A stretch of 64,000 nt of DNA from Bradyrhizobium sp. 195 (GCF_023101665.1 NZ_CP082161.1:5518001-5582000); one strand, 5' to 3'; shown: positions 54,305 to 63,765, counted from the first letter of the stretch. Program-made: numbers and translations. Notes: a model not told the origin generated them from the sequence alone.

Positions 54305-54619
54305 ATGAAATTCCGTCCGCTTCACGACCGCGTCGTGGTCAAGCGCATCGACGCAGAAGAGAAGACCGCTGGCGGCATCATCATTCCCGACACTGCCAAG
54401 GAAAAGCCCTCGCAGGGCGAAGTCGTCGCCGTCGGCCCCGGTGGCCGCGACGAAGCCGGCAAGCTGATCCCGATCGACCTGAAGGTCGGCGACCGCGTGC
54501 TGTTCGGCAAGTGGTCCGGCACCGAGGTCAAGATCGACAACGTCGACCTGCTGATCATGAAGGAAAGCGACATCATGGGCGTTCTCGACGTCCCCGCTTC
54601 CAAGAAGAAGGCGGCCTAA
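54305..54619 (+). CDS. groES: Co-chaperonin GroES
   Basis: The 104-residue co-chaperonin caps the GroEL ring. [20 protein letters not shown] and the mobile loop [20 protein letters not shown] are canonical. The start has AGGAGG 5-9 bases upstream. It opens the operon under the CIRCE operator and is followed by groEL after 45 bases. Bradyrhizobia carry several groESL copies; CIRCE marks this one as an HrcA-controlled, heat-induced copy. Confidence 0.97.
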   Translation: MKFRPLHDRVVVKRIDAEEKTAGGIIIPDTAKEKPSQGEVVAVGPGGRDEAGKLIPIDLKVGDRVLFGKWSGTEVKIDNVDLLIMKESDIMGVLDVPASKKKAA

Positions 54620-56305
<1,686 letters not shown>

Positions 56306-56330
56306 GGTCCGGCCATCTCAAGAACTACGA

Positions 56331-56361
56331 AACCCCGGCAGCGATGCCGGGGTTTTTGTTT
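56331..56361 (+). terminator. Rho-independent terminator of groESL
   Basis: A perfect 9-base-pair stem AACCCCGGC/GCCGGGGTT with a 6-base loop, followed by TTTGTTT. It starts 26 bases past the groEL stop codon. Confidence 0.92.
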
Positions 56362-56382
56362 GTGGGAAAATTCCATCCCCTC

Positions 56383-56781
56383 GTCATTCCGGCGCGCGCC
56401 CCCTTGGGCGCGAGCCCGGAATCCATAACCACGAACGTCAGTTGGTGATTCCCGGATACAGATCATCCCAATTGGGGTTCTGCTCCTCAATGAGACGGGT
56501 CTTCCAATCCCGTCGCCACTTTTTGAGCTCTTTCTCGCGGGTGATGGCCGTCAAGGGGTCGTCATAGATTTCGAACAAGACGAGCTTGTCGACGCCGTAC
56601 TTGGTCGTGAAGCCGGGAGCCGCTTTCGTCTTGTGTTCGAACACGCGACGCACGAGGTCGTTCGTTACGCCTATGTAGAGCGTGCCGTACTTCTTACTCG
56701 CGAGAATGTAGACATAGTAGGCCATTCCATCCGCCTGTGGTTATGGATTCCGGGCTCGCGCTTCGCGCGCCCCGGAATGAC
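56383..56781. mobile_element. GIY-YIG gene bounded by inverted repeats (MITE/REP-like unit)
   Basis: About 400 bases. The left end reads GTCATTCCGGCGCGCGCC...GAGCCCGGAATCCATAACCAC; the right end is its inverse, GTGGTTATGGATTCCGGGCT...CCCCGGAATGAC. The inner 24 bases (56409-56432 and 56737-56760) are perfectly complementary, the outer parts nearly so. Exactly one gene lies between, with 5 and 11 bases to spare. The arms belong to the same repeat family as 29011-29115, which lacks a gene. This suggests a gene-bearing version of an intergenic repeat, perhaps mobilised by its own nuclease. Confidence 0.6.
56438..56725 (-). CDS. GIY-YIG nuclease-domain protein
   Basis: A 95-residue single-domain GIY-YIG protein. 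VYILASKKYGTLYIGVTNDLVRRVFEHK (positions 5-32) contains the two conserved strands, here YVY...LYIG, with the conserved Arg near 26 and His near 31; the catalytic Glu may lie in KELKKWRRDWKTRLIEE near 67-83. Family members resemble UvrC and homing nucleases; these small stand-alone copies are abundant in alphaproteobacteria and of unknown role. It is enclosed by inverted repeats, and its start and stop lie just inside them. Confidence 0.9.
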   Translation of the reverse strand: MAYYVYILASKKYGTLYIGVTNDLVRRVFEHKTKAAPGFTTKYGVDKLVLFEIYDDPLTAITREKELKKWRRDWKTRLIEEQNPNWDDLYPGITN

Positions 56782-56788
56782 GGGAGCC

Positions 56789-57535
56789 TCACCTTACCTT
56801 CCCCAGCCGCTCGATGTGCGGCTCGCCGTCTTCGTCGAGCGACCAGAAGATCCGCGTCACCTTGCCGACGAGATTGTCCATCGGCACGAAACCGAACGTC
56901 GACATGCGGCTGTCGGTGGAATTGTCGCGGTTGTCGCCGAGCACGAAGAAGTGGCCCGGCGGCACCGTGAAGACGCTGGTATTGTCGAGGAAACCGTTGT
57001 CGACGCAATCGTTGGTGACATAGGACGCGCCTTTCGGCAGCGTCTCGCGCCAGCGCTTGACCTTGACGCCGCCATCGACACCGCAGGCGTTGTCGGCGAG
57101 CCCATACTCGAGCGCGACGCGCGTCACCGGACGGTCATTGAGGATGAGCTGGCCCTGCCGCATCTGGATGCGGTCGCCGGGCAGCCCAACCACGCGCTTG
57201 ACGTAGTCCACCGAAGTGTCCTTCGGCGTCCGGAACACGACGATGTCGCCATATCCGGGGTCGGCGGCAAAGACGCGGCCTGAGATCCAGGACGGCGCGA
57301 AAGGCAGGGAATAGCGGCCGTAGCCGTAAGCGTATTTCGCGGCGAAGACGTAGTCGCCGACCATCAGTGTCGGCGCCATCGACCCAGAGGGGATGCTGAA
57401 CGGCTGGTACAGGACGAAGCGAAACAGGATCAGCGGCGACCACAGCACCGGGACCAGCAGAATCAGGACGAAGATCGCCTTCCATTCCCGCGATTGCGCC
57501 CTCGAGGTGCGGATCGTTTCCGAAAGAGTGGTCAT
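56789..57535 (-). CDS. lepB: Signal peptidase I
   Basis: 248 residues from ATG 57535, with AGGGCA 9 bases upstream; the frame to 57637 is not supported. It removes signal peptides on the outer face of the inner membrane. One anchor (WKAIFVLILLVPVLWSPLIL, residues 19-38) precedes SGSMAPTLMVGD with the catalytic Ser, DYVKRVVGLPGD with the general-base Lys near 110, and GDNRDNSTDSR near 207. A genuine short form with a single N-terminal anchor. The GIY-YIG element lies directly downstream. Confidence 0.92.
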   Translation of the reverse strand: MTTLSETIRTSRAQSREWKAIFVLILLVPVLWSPLILFRFVLYQPFSIPSGSMAPTLMVGDYVFAAKYAYGYGRYSLPFAPSWISGRVFAADPGYGDIVVFRTPKDTSVDYVKRVVGLPGDRIQMRQGQLILNDRPVTRVALEYGLADNACGVDGGVKVKRWRETLPKGASYVTNDCVDNGFLDNTSVFTVPPGHFFVLGDNRDNSTDSRMSTFGFVPMDNLVGKVTRIFWSLDEDGEPHIERLGKVR

Positions 57536-57663
57536 GCACTTGCCCTGATCAAGTCTCGTCGCGAGATTACGCAACCTTCGCGCGCGTGCAATCCCGGCTC
57601 CGTGATTTTGGTCGCACAGGCACCGTGACGCGTTCACGGCAAAGCGACGACAACGGAGATGTG

Positions 57664-57687
57664 AAGGGCCGCCCGTAGGCGGCCCTT
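57664..57687 (-). terminator. Hairpin after the slipin gene
   Basis: A perfect 10-base-pair stem AAGGGCCGCC/GGCGGCCCTT with a 4-base loop, 6 bases past the slipin stop codon on the minus strand. There is no clear U tract on the minus strand, so it is a probable but not classical terminator. Confidence 0.6.
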
Positions 57688-57692
57688 CGGTT

Positions 57693-58856
57693 TCATGCGG
57701 TCGCGGGCGCCTTCAGGCGCACGAGCCGGGTCAGCAGGGCGTCGAGGCCCTCGCCTTCGCCGGCATGGAGGTCGATGCGGCCGACCTTCTCGACCAGCCG
57801 CTCCAGCGACTCCAGCTCCTTGAGCCGCAGCAGCAGGGGGTTCTCCTCCATCAGGCGGGCGGTGTTCAGGAGCGAACGCGTCGCCGCGGTCTCCTCCTGC
57901 CGGCGGATCAGGTTCGCCTTCGCAACCCGCTCCGCCTCCACCACCTTGTTCACCAGCTCCCGGATCTCGCCGGGCAGGATCACGTCCTTGACGCCGAGCT
58001 CGGTCACTTCCACGCCGGACTCGCTGACGCGTGCCCGCACATAGTCGCGCAGCTCCGCGTCCAGCGCCGCCTTCGCGGACAGCACCTCGTCCAGCGTCCG
58101 GCCGGCGACCGCCTCGCGGATCGCGAACTGCACCAGGCGGTACAGCCACGCATCCACGTCGGGCACGGTCGCGACCGTCCGCTCGGGATCGATCACCCGG
58201 CGGAACGCCGTCAGCGTCACCCGCAGGGCGATGCGATCCTTGGTCAGCATCTCCTGCGCGGTGATCTCGACCGCCTGGGGCCGCAGGTCGAGGCGCTTCA
58301 CCTCGATCTTGCGGCCGACGGTCCAGAAGGCGTGCCGACCGGGCGCGAGCCGCTCGGTGAGCCGGCCCTCGACATAGAGCAGGCCCGCCTCGTGGTTCTC
58401 GACCACCGTTTCCGACGTCACGGCCGAGCGGTTGCGCTCGATCATGGCCAGATGCCGCGCGCTGACCTTGGGATCGCCGGACACGTCGATGCGCTCGACA
58501 TCAACGCGGGTTGCGACCTTCCAGTAGACGCGCACCTGCCAGGGCGTCATCAGATGCACGGGCCGGCCGTCGAGGCTGACGATGGCGACCTCGTCCGCCT
58601 TGGTCTCGACCGCCTCGAACAGCTCGGCGGCCAGATCAGGCCGCGCGGCCTTCAGCACCGCGTAGCGATCGGCGGAGAATTCCGCACGCACGACGTCGAA
58701 CAGCTCGGCCTTCAGCTCGTGCACGGGATCGAACAGCCGGTGCCGACCGGGCGCGAGCACGCGCACGAGCTGCCCGTTGCGCGTGAGCAGCGCACGCTCG
58801 CCATCCTTCACCGTCACGTTCAGCATCAGCAAATGCCAGGTCTTTTCAGAAGTCAT
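57693..58856 (-). CDS. Slipin / SPFH (band-7) family protein
   Basis: 387 residues from ATG 58856, selected by AAGGAGG 7 bases upstream; the long frame to 59033 is unsupported. The SPFH domain covers about residues 180-320: ITAQEMLTKDRIALRVTLTAFRRV, FAIREAVAGRTLDEVLSAK and LPGEIRELVNKVVEAE are typical of slipins. A helical coiled coil with RRQEETAATRSLLNTARLMEENPLLLRLKELE follows. Unlike stomatin or HflK, no N-terminal membrane anchor is visible; residues 1-40 form a strand-rich segment instead. Two tRNA-like sequences lie in its leader on the same strand. Slipins occur in RNA-repair neighbourhoods with RtcB, but none is in view. Confidence 0.88.
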   Translation of the reverse strand: MTSEKTWHLLMLNVTVKDGERALLTRNGQLVRVLAPGRHRLFDPVHELKAELFDVVRAEFSADRYAVLKAARPDLAAELFEAVETKADEVAIVSLDGRPVHLMTPWQVRVYWKVATRVDVERIDVSGDPKVSARHLAMIERNRSAVTSETVVENHEAGLLYVEGRLTERLAPGRHAFWTVGRKIEVKRLDLRPQAVEITAQEMLTKDRIALRVTLTAFRRVIDPERTVATVPDVDAWLYRLVQFAIREAVAGRTLDEVLSAKAALDAELRDYVRARVSESGVEVTELGVKDVILPGEIRELVNKVVEAERVAKANLIRRQEETAATRSLLNTARLMEENPLLLRLKELESLERLVEKVGRIDLHAGEGEGLDALLTRLVRLKAPATA

Positions 58857-59121
58857 GGCACGCCTCCTTCGTTTGCGCCCGGCCGGATGCCGGACAACAG
58901 GTTTCATCTGCAAAGGACGTGAGGACGCGGACGACGCTTCCTGGGAGATCGACGGACCGAGGCTTGAGCTTGCATGATGACGGGCGCACGCGCGCGATCG
59001 CGCGACGTGTGTCGCGCGGTCATGCGAAGCCACCCGGCATCAGCGCAAGCGGTATCTACCCGCGGCGCAGAGCCGGTCTCACAGTGTCGTTGTTCGGACG
59101 GAAGCCTTTTGGGCAAAACGG

Positions 59122-59184
59122 CCGGACGGCGACTGAAGCGCGCGTCCGGTCCTCGTCAGAGGAATCAGCTTTTCAGGCTGAATC
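59122..59184 (-). other. Two hairpins in the slipin leader, below the tRNA-like RNAs
   Basis: One hairpin pairs CCGGACG (59122-59128) with CGTCCGG (59143-59149). Another, at 59162-59184, pairs GATTCAGC with GCTGATTC with one mismatch around a 7-base loop, and starts 5 bases past the second tRNA-like element. They could end or process the upstream RNA, or regulate slipin. The bases from 58857 to 59121 show no gene. Confidence 0.4.
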
Positions 59185-59188
59185 GGAG

Positions 59189-59259
59189 CGCTGGAGCGGG
59201 ATTCGAACCCGCGTCACGATGATTCACAGTCATCTGCTCTACCACTGAGCTATCCCTTG
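59189..59259 (-). ncRNA. tRNA-like RNA A, His-type anticodon, no acceptor stem
   Basis: On the minus strand the D arm (GCTC-AGTGGTA-GAGC), anticodon arm (GATGA-CTGTGAA-TCATC, anticodon GTG for His), 5-base variable loop and T arm (GCGGG-TTCGAAT-CCCGC) are perfect. The flanking 7-base strands (CAAGGGA and TCCAGCG) pair in only four of seven places. No CCA is encoded, and the extra 5' G of tRNA-His is missing. It is either a decayed tRNA-His or a tRNA mimic. Perfect arms beside a lost acceptor favour the mimic, as decay would be random. Confidence 0.6.
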
Positions 59260-59261
59260 GT

Positions 59262-59330
59262 TGGTACAAGAGACCGGAATCGAACCGATGCCTTCGGGTC
59301 ACCCCGACGCTCTCCATGAGCTACATCCTG
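59262..59330 (-). ncRNA. tRNA-like RNA B, GNRA tetraloop in place of the anticodon
   Basis: Lies immediately upstream of RNA A on the minus strand. It has a D arm (GCTC-ATGGA-GAGC) and T arm (ATCGG-TTCGATT-CCGGT), and ends in A-CCA. The anticodon arm is replaced by TCGGG-GTGA-CCCGA, a 5-base-pair stem closed by a GUGA (GNRA) tetraloop, so it cannot read codons. The acceptor strands CAGGATG and CTCTTGT do not pair. A 2-base gap separates it from RNA A. Confidence 0.6.
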
Positions 59331-59422
59331 CATCTTCATTCGGCGGAACACGAAACCGGAGACCGGCCCGCGCCAGTCGGGATCTCAGAGAGCCCGAACC
59401 CGTGGCCTAGCGAAGGAGCGGG

Positions 59423-59451
59423 CTAATAGACGAAGCACATTCGGGTTGCAA
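59423..59451 (-). promoter_or_regulatory. Stable-RNA-type sigma-70 promoter for the tRNA-like/slipin unit
   Basis: On the minus strand TTGCAA (59451-59446) and TATTAG (59428-59423) are 17 bases apart. A GC-rich CCCGCTCC discriminator follows the -10 box, as in stringently controlled rRNA and tRNA promoters. Transcription would begin near 59416, about 85 bases before RNA B, and could continue into slipin. Confidence 0.5.
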
Positions 59452-59518
59452 GAGGGTGCTCGAAGATTTTTTGTCGCGCATCGCACACTGTGACGCGATG
59501 ATCACACGCGACGCGGCG

Positions 59519-60349
59519 TCAAGAACGCGGCGTGAAGCAGGCCCGCACCCAGTCGATCGTCACGCGTGTTGCGGCGTCGCGCTTGAGATGATTTTGCACG
59601 AGCAGCCAGACGTCGCGCCGTTTCGGCAGCAGCGTGGCGCGCAGGCCGCGGTCGGCGAGCAAGCCTTCGCAGCTGTGCTCGGGCAGCACCCCGACAGCCT
59701 GATGCGACTGGATCATGGTCCTGATGATACGGACATTGTCGGTGATGCAGCGGACGTTCTTCAGCCGCTTCGCCCGCAGAAACTGCGCTTCGGGTATGGT
59801 GTCGAGCTCGTCCGGATAGACGCAGGCGACCGGGTCACCGGAGCGATCTGCGGGCTCGAAGAAATACAGCCTGACATCGCCGAGCTTGGAGATGGTGAAG
59901 TCGCCCCTCTCCGGCTTGCGCAGGCGAATGGCGAGGTCGGCCTGCCAGCGGGAGAATTTGACGTTGCCGCTGGAGGTGAGGAATTGAAGGGTCAGGCCGG
60001 GATGATCGCGCAGGAACGCGCTCGCCCGCGGCGCCAGCAATTCTTCGGCGACCGCGTTGGTCGAGGCGATGCGGAGGCGGCCGACCGGCCCGGGCTGGCT
60101 CTCCTTGATGCGGTCGATCGCCGCGACGTGGGCGGCCATCGCGCCGACATGCTCGAGCACCGCCTCGCAATGGCGTGTCGGCCGCCGCAGCCCGTCCACC
60201 GCATCGAACAGAGGTACGCCGAGATCGCGCTGGATCCGCGCGAGCCTGCGGCCGACGGTGGTCTCGTCGATGCGCAGCCGCGCGCTGGCACCGGCATAGG
60301 TCCCCTCGTCCCTCACCGCCGCAATGATGCGCAGATCGTCCCAGTTCAT
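59519..60349 (-). CDS. LysR family transcriptional regulator
   Basis: 276 residues from ATG 60349; a frame upstream to 60406 adds 19 non-family residues. The N-terminal winged-helix domain covers residues 1-60 (WDDLRIIAAVRDEGTYAGAS and RRLARIQRDLGVPLFDAVDG). The effector domain follows, with VGRLRIASTNAVAEELLAPR and NVKFSRWQADLAIRLRKP. It is divergent from the cysteine hydrolase gene, 131 bases away, and probably controls it and the following GST gene, as LysR proteins usually do. Confidence 0.9.
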   Translation of the reverse strand: MNWDDLRIIAAVRDEGTYAGASARLRIDETTVGRRLARIQRDLGVPLFDAVDGLRRPTRHCEAVLEHVGAMAAHVAAIDRIKESQPGPVGRLRIASTNAVAEELLAPRASAFLRDHPGLTLQFLTSSGNVKFSRWQADLAIRLRKPERGDFTISKLGDVRLYFFEPADRSGDPVACVYPDELDTIPEAQFLRAKRLKNVRCITDNVRIIRTMIQSHQAVGVLPEHSCEGLLADRGLRATLLPKRRDVWLLVQNHLKRDAATRVTIDWVRACFTPRS

Positions 60350-60479
60350 CCAGGCGAGCCTAGCAGGTGATGCCGCATCCTGCAAATCTGCAGCCGTAAG
60401 CTGCAATAGTCCTGCACATTAGCAGGCCCATGCTGCGCTAGTATCGCGCCATCCGATATCCCTGGAAGGCCTGACCACC

Positions 60480-61073
60480 ATGACCGTTCCCCAGACCCTG
60501 CTCGAACTCGCCGGCGCCGATCTCAATCCGCCAAAGCTCAATGAATCCTGCCTCGTGCTGATCGACATCCAGAACGAATATTGCACCGGCCCGCTGGCCC
60601 TGCCCGATGCGCAGTTCGCGATCACTGTGGCGGCGCGTCTGCTGGCGCGGGCACGGGAGAGCGGCGCTGTGATCATCCATGTCGCGCACAAAGGCCGCGC
60701 CGGCGGCCTGTTCGACCGCGAAGCCGCGCGCGGCGCGATCGTTGAGCGCCTGACACCGCTCGCGAGCGAACCCGTGATCGAGAAAGCGCTGCCCAACTCG
60801 TTCGCCGGCACCGACCTGCAAGCCCGGCTGGCCGCAACCGGACGCAAGAACATCGTGCTGGCCGGCTTCATGACCCACATGTGCGTCTCTTCGACCGCGC
60901 GCGCGGCGCTCGACCTCGGCCTGCGGACGACGATCGCGGCCGATGCCTGCGCCACCCGCGACCTGCCGGACGGCCGCGGCGGCACGCTGGACGCCCGGAC
61001 GATTCACGAGGTCGCGCTGGCCGAGCTTTCGGACCGCTTCGCGATCATCGCGCGCGGCGATGCGCTGACGTGA
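60480..61073 (+). CDS. Cysteine hydrolase, isochorismatase family
   Basis: 197 residues of the isochorismatase-like fold. The catalytic Asp is in LVLIDIQNEYCTG near residue 28, Lys in HVAHKGRAGG near 67-70, and Cys in LAGFMTHMCVSSTARAALD near 138. Members hydrolyse isochorismate, nicotinamide or related amides; the substrate here is unknown. The divergent LysR gene is a likely regulator, and the GST gene follows after 11 bases. Confidence 0.9.
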   Translation: MTVPQTLLELAGADLNPPKLNESCLVLIDIQNEYCTGPLALPDAQFAITVAARLLARARESGAVIIHVAHKGRAGGLFDREAARGAIVERLTPLASEPVIEKALPNSFAGTDLQARLAATGRKNIVLAGFMTHMCVSSTARAALDLGLRTTIAADACATRDLPDGRGGTLDARTIHEVALAELSDRFAIIARGDALT

Positions 61074-61084
61074 GGGAGCCAGCG

Positions 61085-61711
61085 ATGCTGCAACTCTACT
61101 TCTTTCCGATGGCGTGCTCGCTCTCGAGTCGTATCGCGCTGATGGAGGCTGGTATCGAGGCGCAGTATCACCTCGCCCATATCTGGACCAAGCAGGTCAT
61201 GGACGACGGCAGCGATTTCCGCGGCGTCTCGCCGAAGGGCGCGGTGCCGGTTCTGGTACTGGAGAACGGCGAACGACTGACCGAGAGCGCGGCGGTGCTG
61301 CAATATATCGCGGATGTGAAGCCGACGGCTGGCCTTGCACCGGCGATCGGCGATCCCGATCGCTATCGCCTGCAGGAATGGCTGAGCTTCGTCGGCGCCG
61401 AGATCCACAAGGCATTCCTGTTTCCAACCTTCTGGTACAAGGACGACGGCTCGCTCACCAAACCGCGCGCAAGGATCACACAGACCTTGTCGGTGGCGTC
61501 GGCGCATCTGGCGAAGCGCGAATTCCTCGTCGGTAACGGCTTCACGGTCGCGGATGCGCACCTCACCTGGGCCTTGCTGCTGCTCCGACCCGCGGGCGTC
61601 GACATCGCGCAATGGCCGTCCTTGTCGGCCTATCTCGAGCGCATGCAGGCGCGGCCGGCCGTACGGGAAGCGATTGCCACCGAAATGGGCCTGCGCAAAG
61701 CGATGGTGTGA
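61085..61711 (+). CDS. Glutathione S-transferase
   Basis: 208 residues from the ATG at 61085, with GAGGGAG upstream. The N-terminal LYFFPMACSLSSRIALMEAG matches the beta-class GST active-site loop, with CSLS carrying the catalytic Cys or Ser. The SPKGAVPVLVLENGERLTESAAVLQYIAD segment binds glutathione near residues 48-76. The helical C-terminal domain is intact. Partner of the cysteine hydrolase upstream. Confidence 0.9.
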   Translation: MLQLYFFPMACSLSSRIALMEAGIEAQYHLAHIWTKQVMDDGSDFRGVSPKGAVPVLVLENGERLTESAAVLQYIADVKPTAGLAPAIGDPDRYRLQEWLSFVGAEIHKAFLFPTFWYKDDGSLTKPRARITQTLSVASAHLAKREFLVGNGFTVADAHLTWALLLLRPAGVDIAQWPSLSAYLERMQARPAVREAIATEMGLRKAMV

Positions 61712-61821
61712 CCGGACGTCACGGTCGCGAAATCCGAGCGTTTATCTGGCGAGGGCATTGAAGTCGACGCGTCACGCGTTAATCTGGAGGAATATTTTCG
61801 ATATTTTCTCGGAAGGCATTC

Positions 61822-61936
61822 ATGAGTGCTCTTTCCAGACTTTGCTTCGCCGGATTTTGCCTGCCCGGACTTTACCTGCCCGGTTTTTGTCTGACGTTCT
61901 TCGTCTCGCTCTGCATCGGCGGACACGCGGGTGGCA
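61822..61936 (+). pseudogene. Signal peptide of the caspase-like gene, out of frame with it
   Basis: ATG 61822, with GGAAGG 6 bases upstream, encodes a signal-like MSALSRLCFAGFCLP, then LTFFVSLCIGG. The reading frame then differs by one from the caspase domain, where ADTRVALVIGNGAY would continue the expected protein. A three-fold 15-base repeat (coding GFCLP, GLYLP, GFCLT) lies in the signal segment. A one-base insertion near 61912-61924 would explain the break; it may be a sequencing error, a phase-variable site or a true mutation. Confidence 0.55.
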
Positions 61937-63175
61937 TTGGTGATCGGCAACGGCGCTTATGTCAGCACGGCGCAGATTCCCAACCCGTCGCATGATGCGG
62001 AAGACGTCGCGGCTTCGCTGAGGCGCAGCGGTTTCGAGGTGATCCAGGGCGTCGACCTGCGCCAGGCCGACATGCAGGACCTGACCATCCGCTTCGCGCG
62101 CGCCGCCAGCAGGGCCGACGTGGCCGTGTTCTATTACAGCGGCCATGCAATGCAGTACAACGGCGTGAACTATCTGATGCCTGTCGACGCCACGCTGACG
62201 GATGAGGCCGACCTCAAGCGTTTCGTGCGGGTCGACGACATCGTGAACGATCTGCAGCAGGCCAAGAACCTGCGCATCCTGGTGCTCGATTCCTGCCGCG
62301 ACAATCCGCTTGCCGACATGCTGAAGCGCTCTGCGACGCGCGCGGCTTCGGTCGGACGCGGCCTGTCGAAGGTCGAAGCGCCGCGCGGGACGATCGTGTC
62401 GTTCTCGACGCAATCAGGCCAGGTCGCCGCCGACGGTACCGGCCGCAACAGCCCGTACACGACGGCGTTCCTCAAGCACATCGAGGAGCCGCACGAGATC
62501 GGCGACGTTTTTCGCGACATCAGCAGCGACGTCTATGATGCCAGCGGCAAGACGCAGCTTCCGGAGCTGTCACTGTCGATCATCGGCAAGTTCTACCTGA
62601 ACGGCCCGGTGTCAGTCACGATCGCTCCCGCGGCACCGCAAGGCGCGCCGCGGCCCGACCCTTGCGCATCCGCGGAGGCGCACTGGAAGGCGGCCTACAC
62701 CATCGGCACGGTCAGCGCCTTCGAGGATCATCTGGCGCGATTTTCAAGCTGCAGCTTCGCCAGCCTCGCCAAGGCCCGGATCGACGGCCTGAAGCAGAAG
62801 GTGGCGCTGGCGCCTGCGACCGGCGAGAGCAGGATGTTCGATGGCAAGTGGGACGTCACCGTGAACTGCGCCAGCTCCGGCAAGGCGTTGGGCTATACCC
62901 GAACCCTGTCGGCCACCATCGCCGGCGGCGTATTTCATGCGGAGGATCGGGACCCGCGTACAAACAGCACGCTCGCAATCGACGGACAGGTATCGGCTGA
63001 CGGGAAGACCACACTCAGTGCACGGGGCCTCACGGGTCCGAGCGCCTACACGGTCAACAATAGCGCTCCCGGCTCGCCGTATGGGTACACGATCGACGCA
63101 CAATTCGAGCGTAGCCGCGGCAGCGGCAAACGCAACGAACTGCGCCCGTGCAGCTTCACCTTCGTCAAGCGCTAG
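61931..63175 (+). CDS. Caspase-family (C14) peptidase, 5' end frameshifted
   Basis: The caspase frame runs from GTG 61931 to 63175, 414 residues. The p20-like domain begins VALVIGNGAYVSTAQIPNP. The catalytic His is in VFYYSGHAMQYNG near residue 72 and the Cys in RILVLDSCRDNPL near 120. The domain ends near residue 230. The C-terminal third has TRTLSATIAGGVFHAEDRD, a beta-rich segment of unknown function. The natural start probably is ATG 61822 with a secretion signal, making it a periplasmic protease, but the frame breaks between. Such bacterial caspase homologues are of unknown role; some serve in stress or phage defence. Confidence 0.75.
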   Translation: MALVIGNGAYVSTAQIPNPSHDAEDVAASLRRSGFEVIQGVDLRQADMQDLTIRFARAASRADVAVFYYSGHAMQYNGVNYLMPVDATLTDEADLKRFVRVDDIVNDLQQAKNLRILVLDSCRDNPLADMLKRSATRAASVGRGLSKVEAPRGTIVSFSTQSGQVAADGTGRNSPYTTAFLKHIEEPHEIGDVFRDISSDVYDASGKTQLPELSLSIIGKFYLNGPVSVTIAPAAPQGAPRPDPCASAEAHWKAAYTIGTVSAFEDHLARFSSCSFASLAKARIDGLKQKVALAPATGESRMFDGKWDVTVNCASSGKALGYTRTLSATIAGGVFHAEDRDPRTNSTLAIDGQVSADGKTTLSARGLTGPSAYTVNNSAPGSPYGYTIDAQFERSRGSGKRNELRPCSFTFVKR

Positions 63176-63210
63176 TCGCGGTTATACGCCAGTCTGGCTG
63201 ATGAATTTGG

Positions 63211-63765
63211 ATGAACAAGTCACAAGGCGCGATGAGCTACGACGAGCTGCGCGGCGCCATTGCGCAGCGGCACCGGGCGCTATCCGGCCGGTTGCAACAG
63301 ATCGCGGAGCTCGTGCTCGATCACCCGACGGATGTCGCGCTCGGCACGGTGGCGGAGGTGGCGCAGCGTTCGGGCGTGCCGCCGTCAGCGATCGTTCGCT
63401 TCGCCCACGCGCTGGGATTCGGTAGCTTCACCGAGATGCAGCGGTGTTCCGTTCACGCCTCGTTGCCGGCGCTGCACCGGTGGCAGCATCCACGATGCAG
63501 TCGCATGCCGCAACAGTAGAGGACGCGCTCGTCGCCATCAGCTTCCGGAATTACTATCCGGACACGGCGCGGCTGTTTCCCGAACTGGTCGCGCGCGGCG
63601 TCCCCACGATCTCCATCACCGACAGCCTGTTGAGCCCGATCGTCGAAGGCGCGCATGTGGTATTCGAGATCCCAGGACATGCCCGAGCCGGCGCTGCGCA
63701 CGCTGGTCGCACCGATGTGCCTCGTGCAGGCGATGGCGATCGGCCTCGACCTCGCGGCCGATTAG
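63211..63765 (+). pseudogene. Decayed RpiR family transcriptional regulator
   Basis: The first 78 residues are an intact RpiR-type HTH domain (LSGRLQQIAELVLDHPTDVA and RSGVPPSAIVRFAHALGFG). At base 63444 the frame shifts by one (QR-VFRSRL expected). About 100 residues, including most of the SIS domain's first half, are missing before VEDALVAISFRNYYPDTARL. A second shift near 63675 restores the frame that ends ALRTLVAPMCLVQAMAIGLD at TAG 63763. The protein cannot be made as a whole. It lies directly before an SDR gene, which it may once have controlled. Confidence 0.8.

Noticed and set aside
59446..59460. Possible sigma-54 site (GAGCAC...TTGC on the minus strand) upstream of the tRNA-like RNAs
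   Set aside because: The -24 GG is missing and the spacing between the boxes is one base short. The sigma-70-like TTGCAA-N17-TATTAG explains the region better.
61820..62413. Minus-strand frame with KSGxAKSG-like repeats
   Set aside because: Reverse shadow of the 15-base repeats in the caspase gene's signal peptide.
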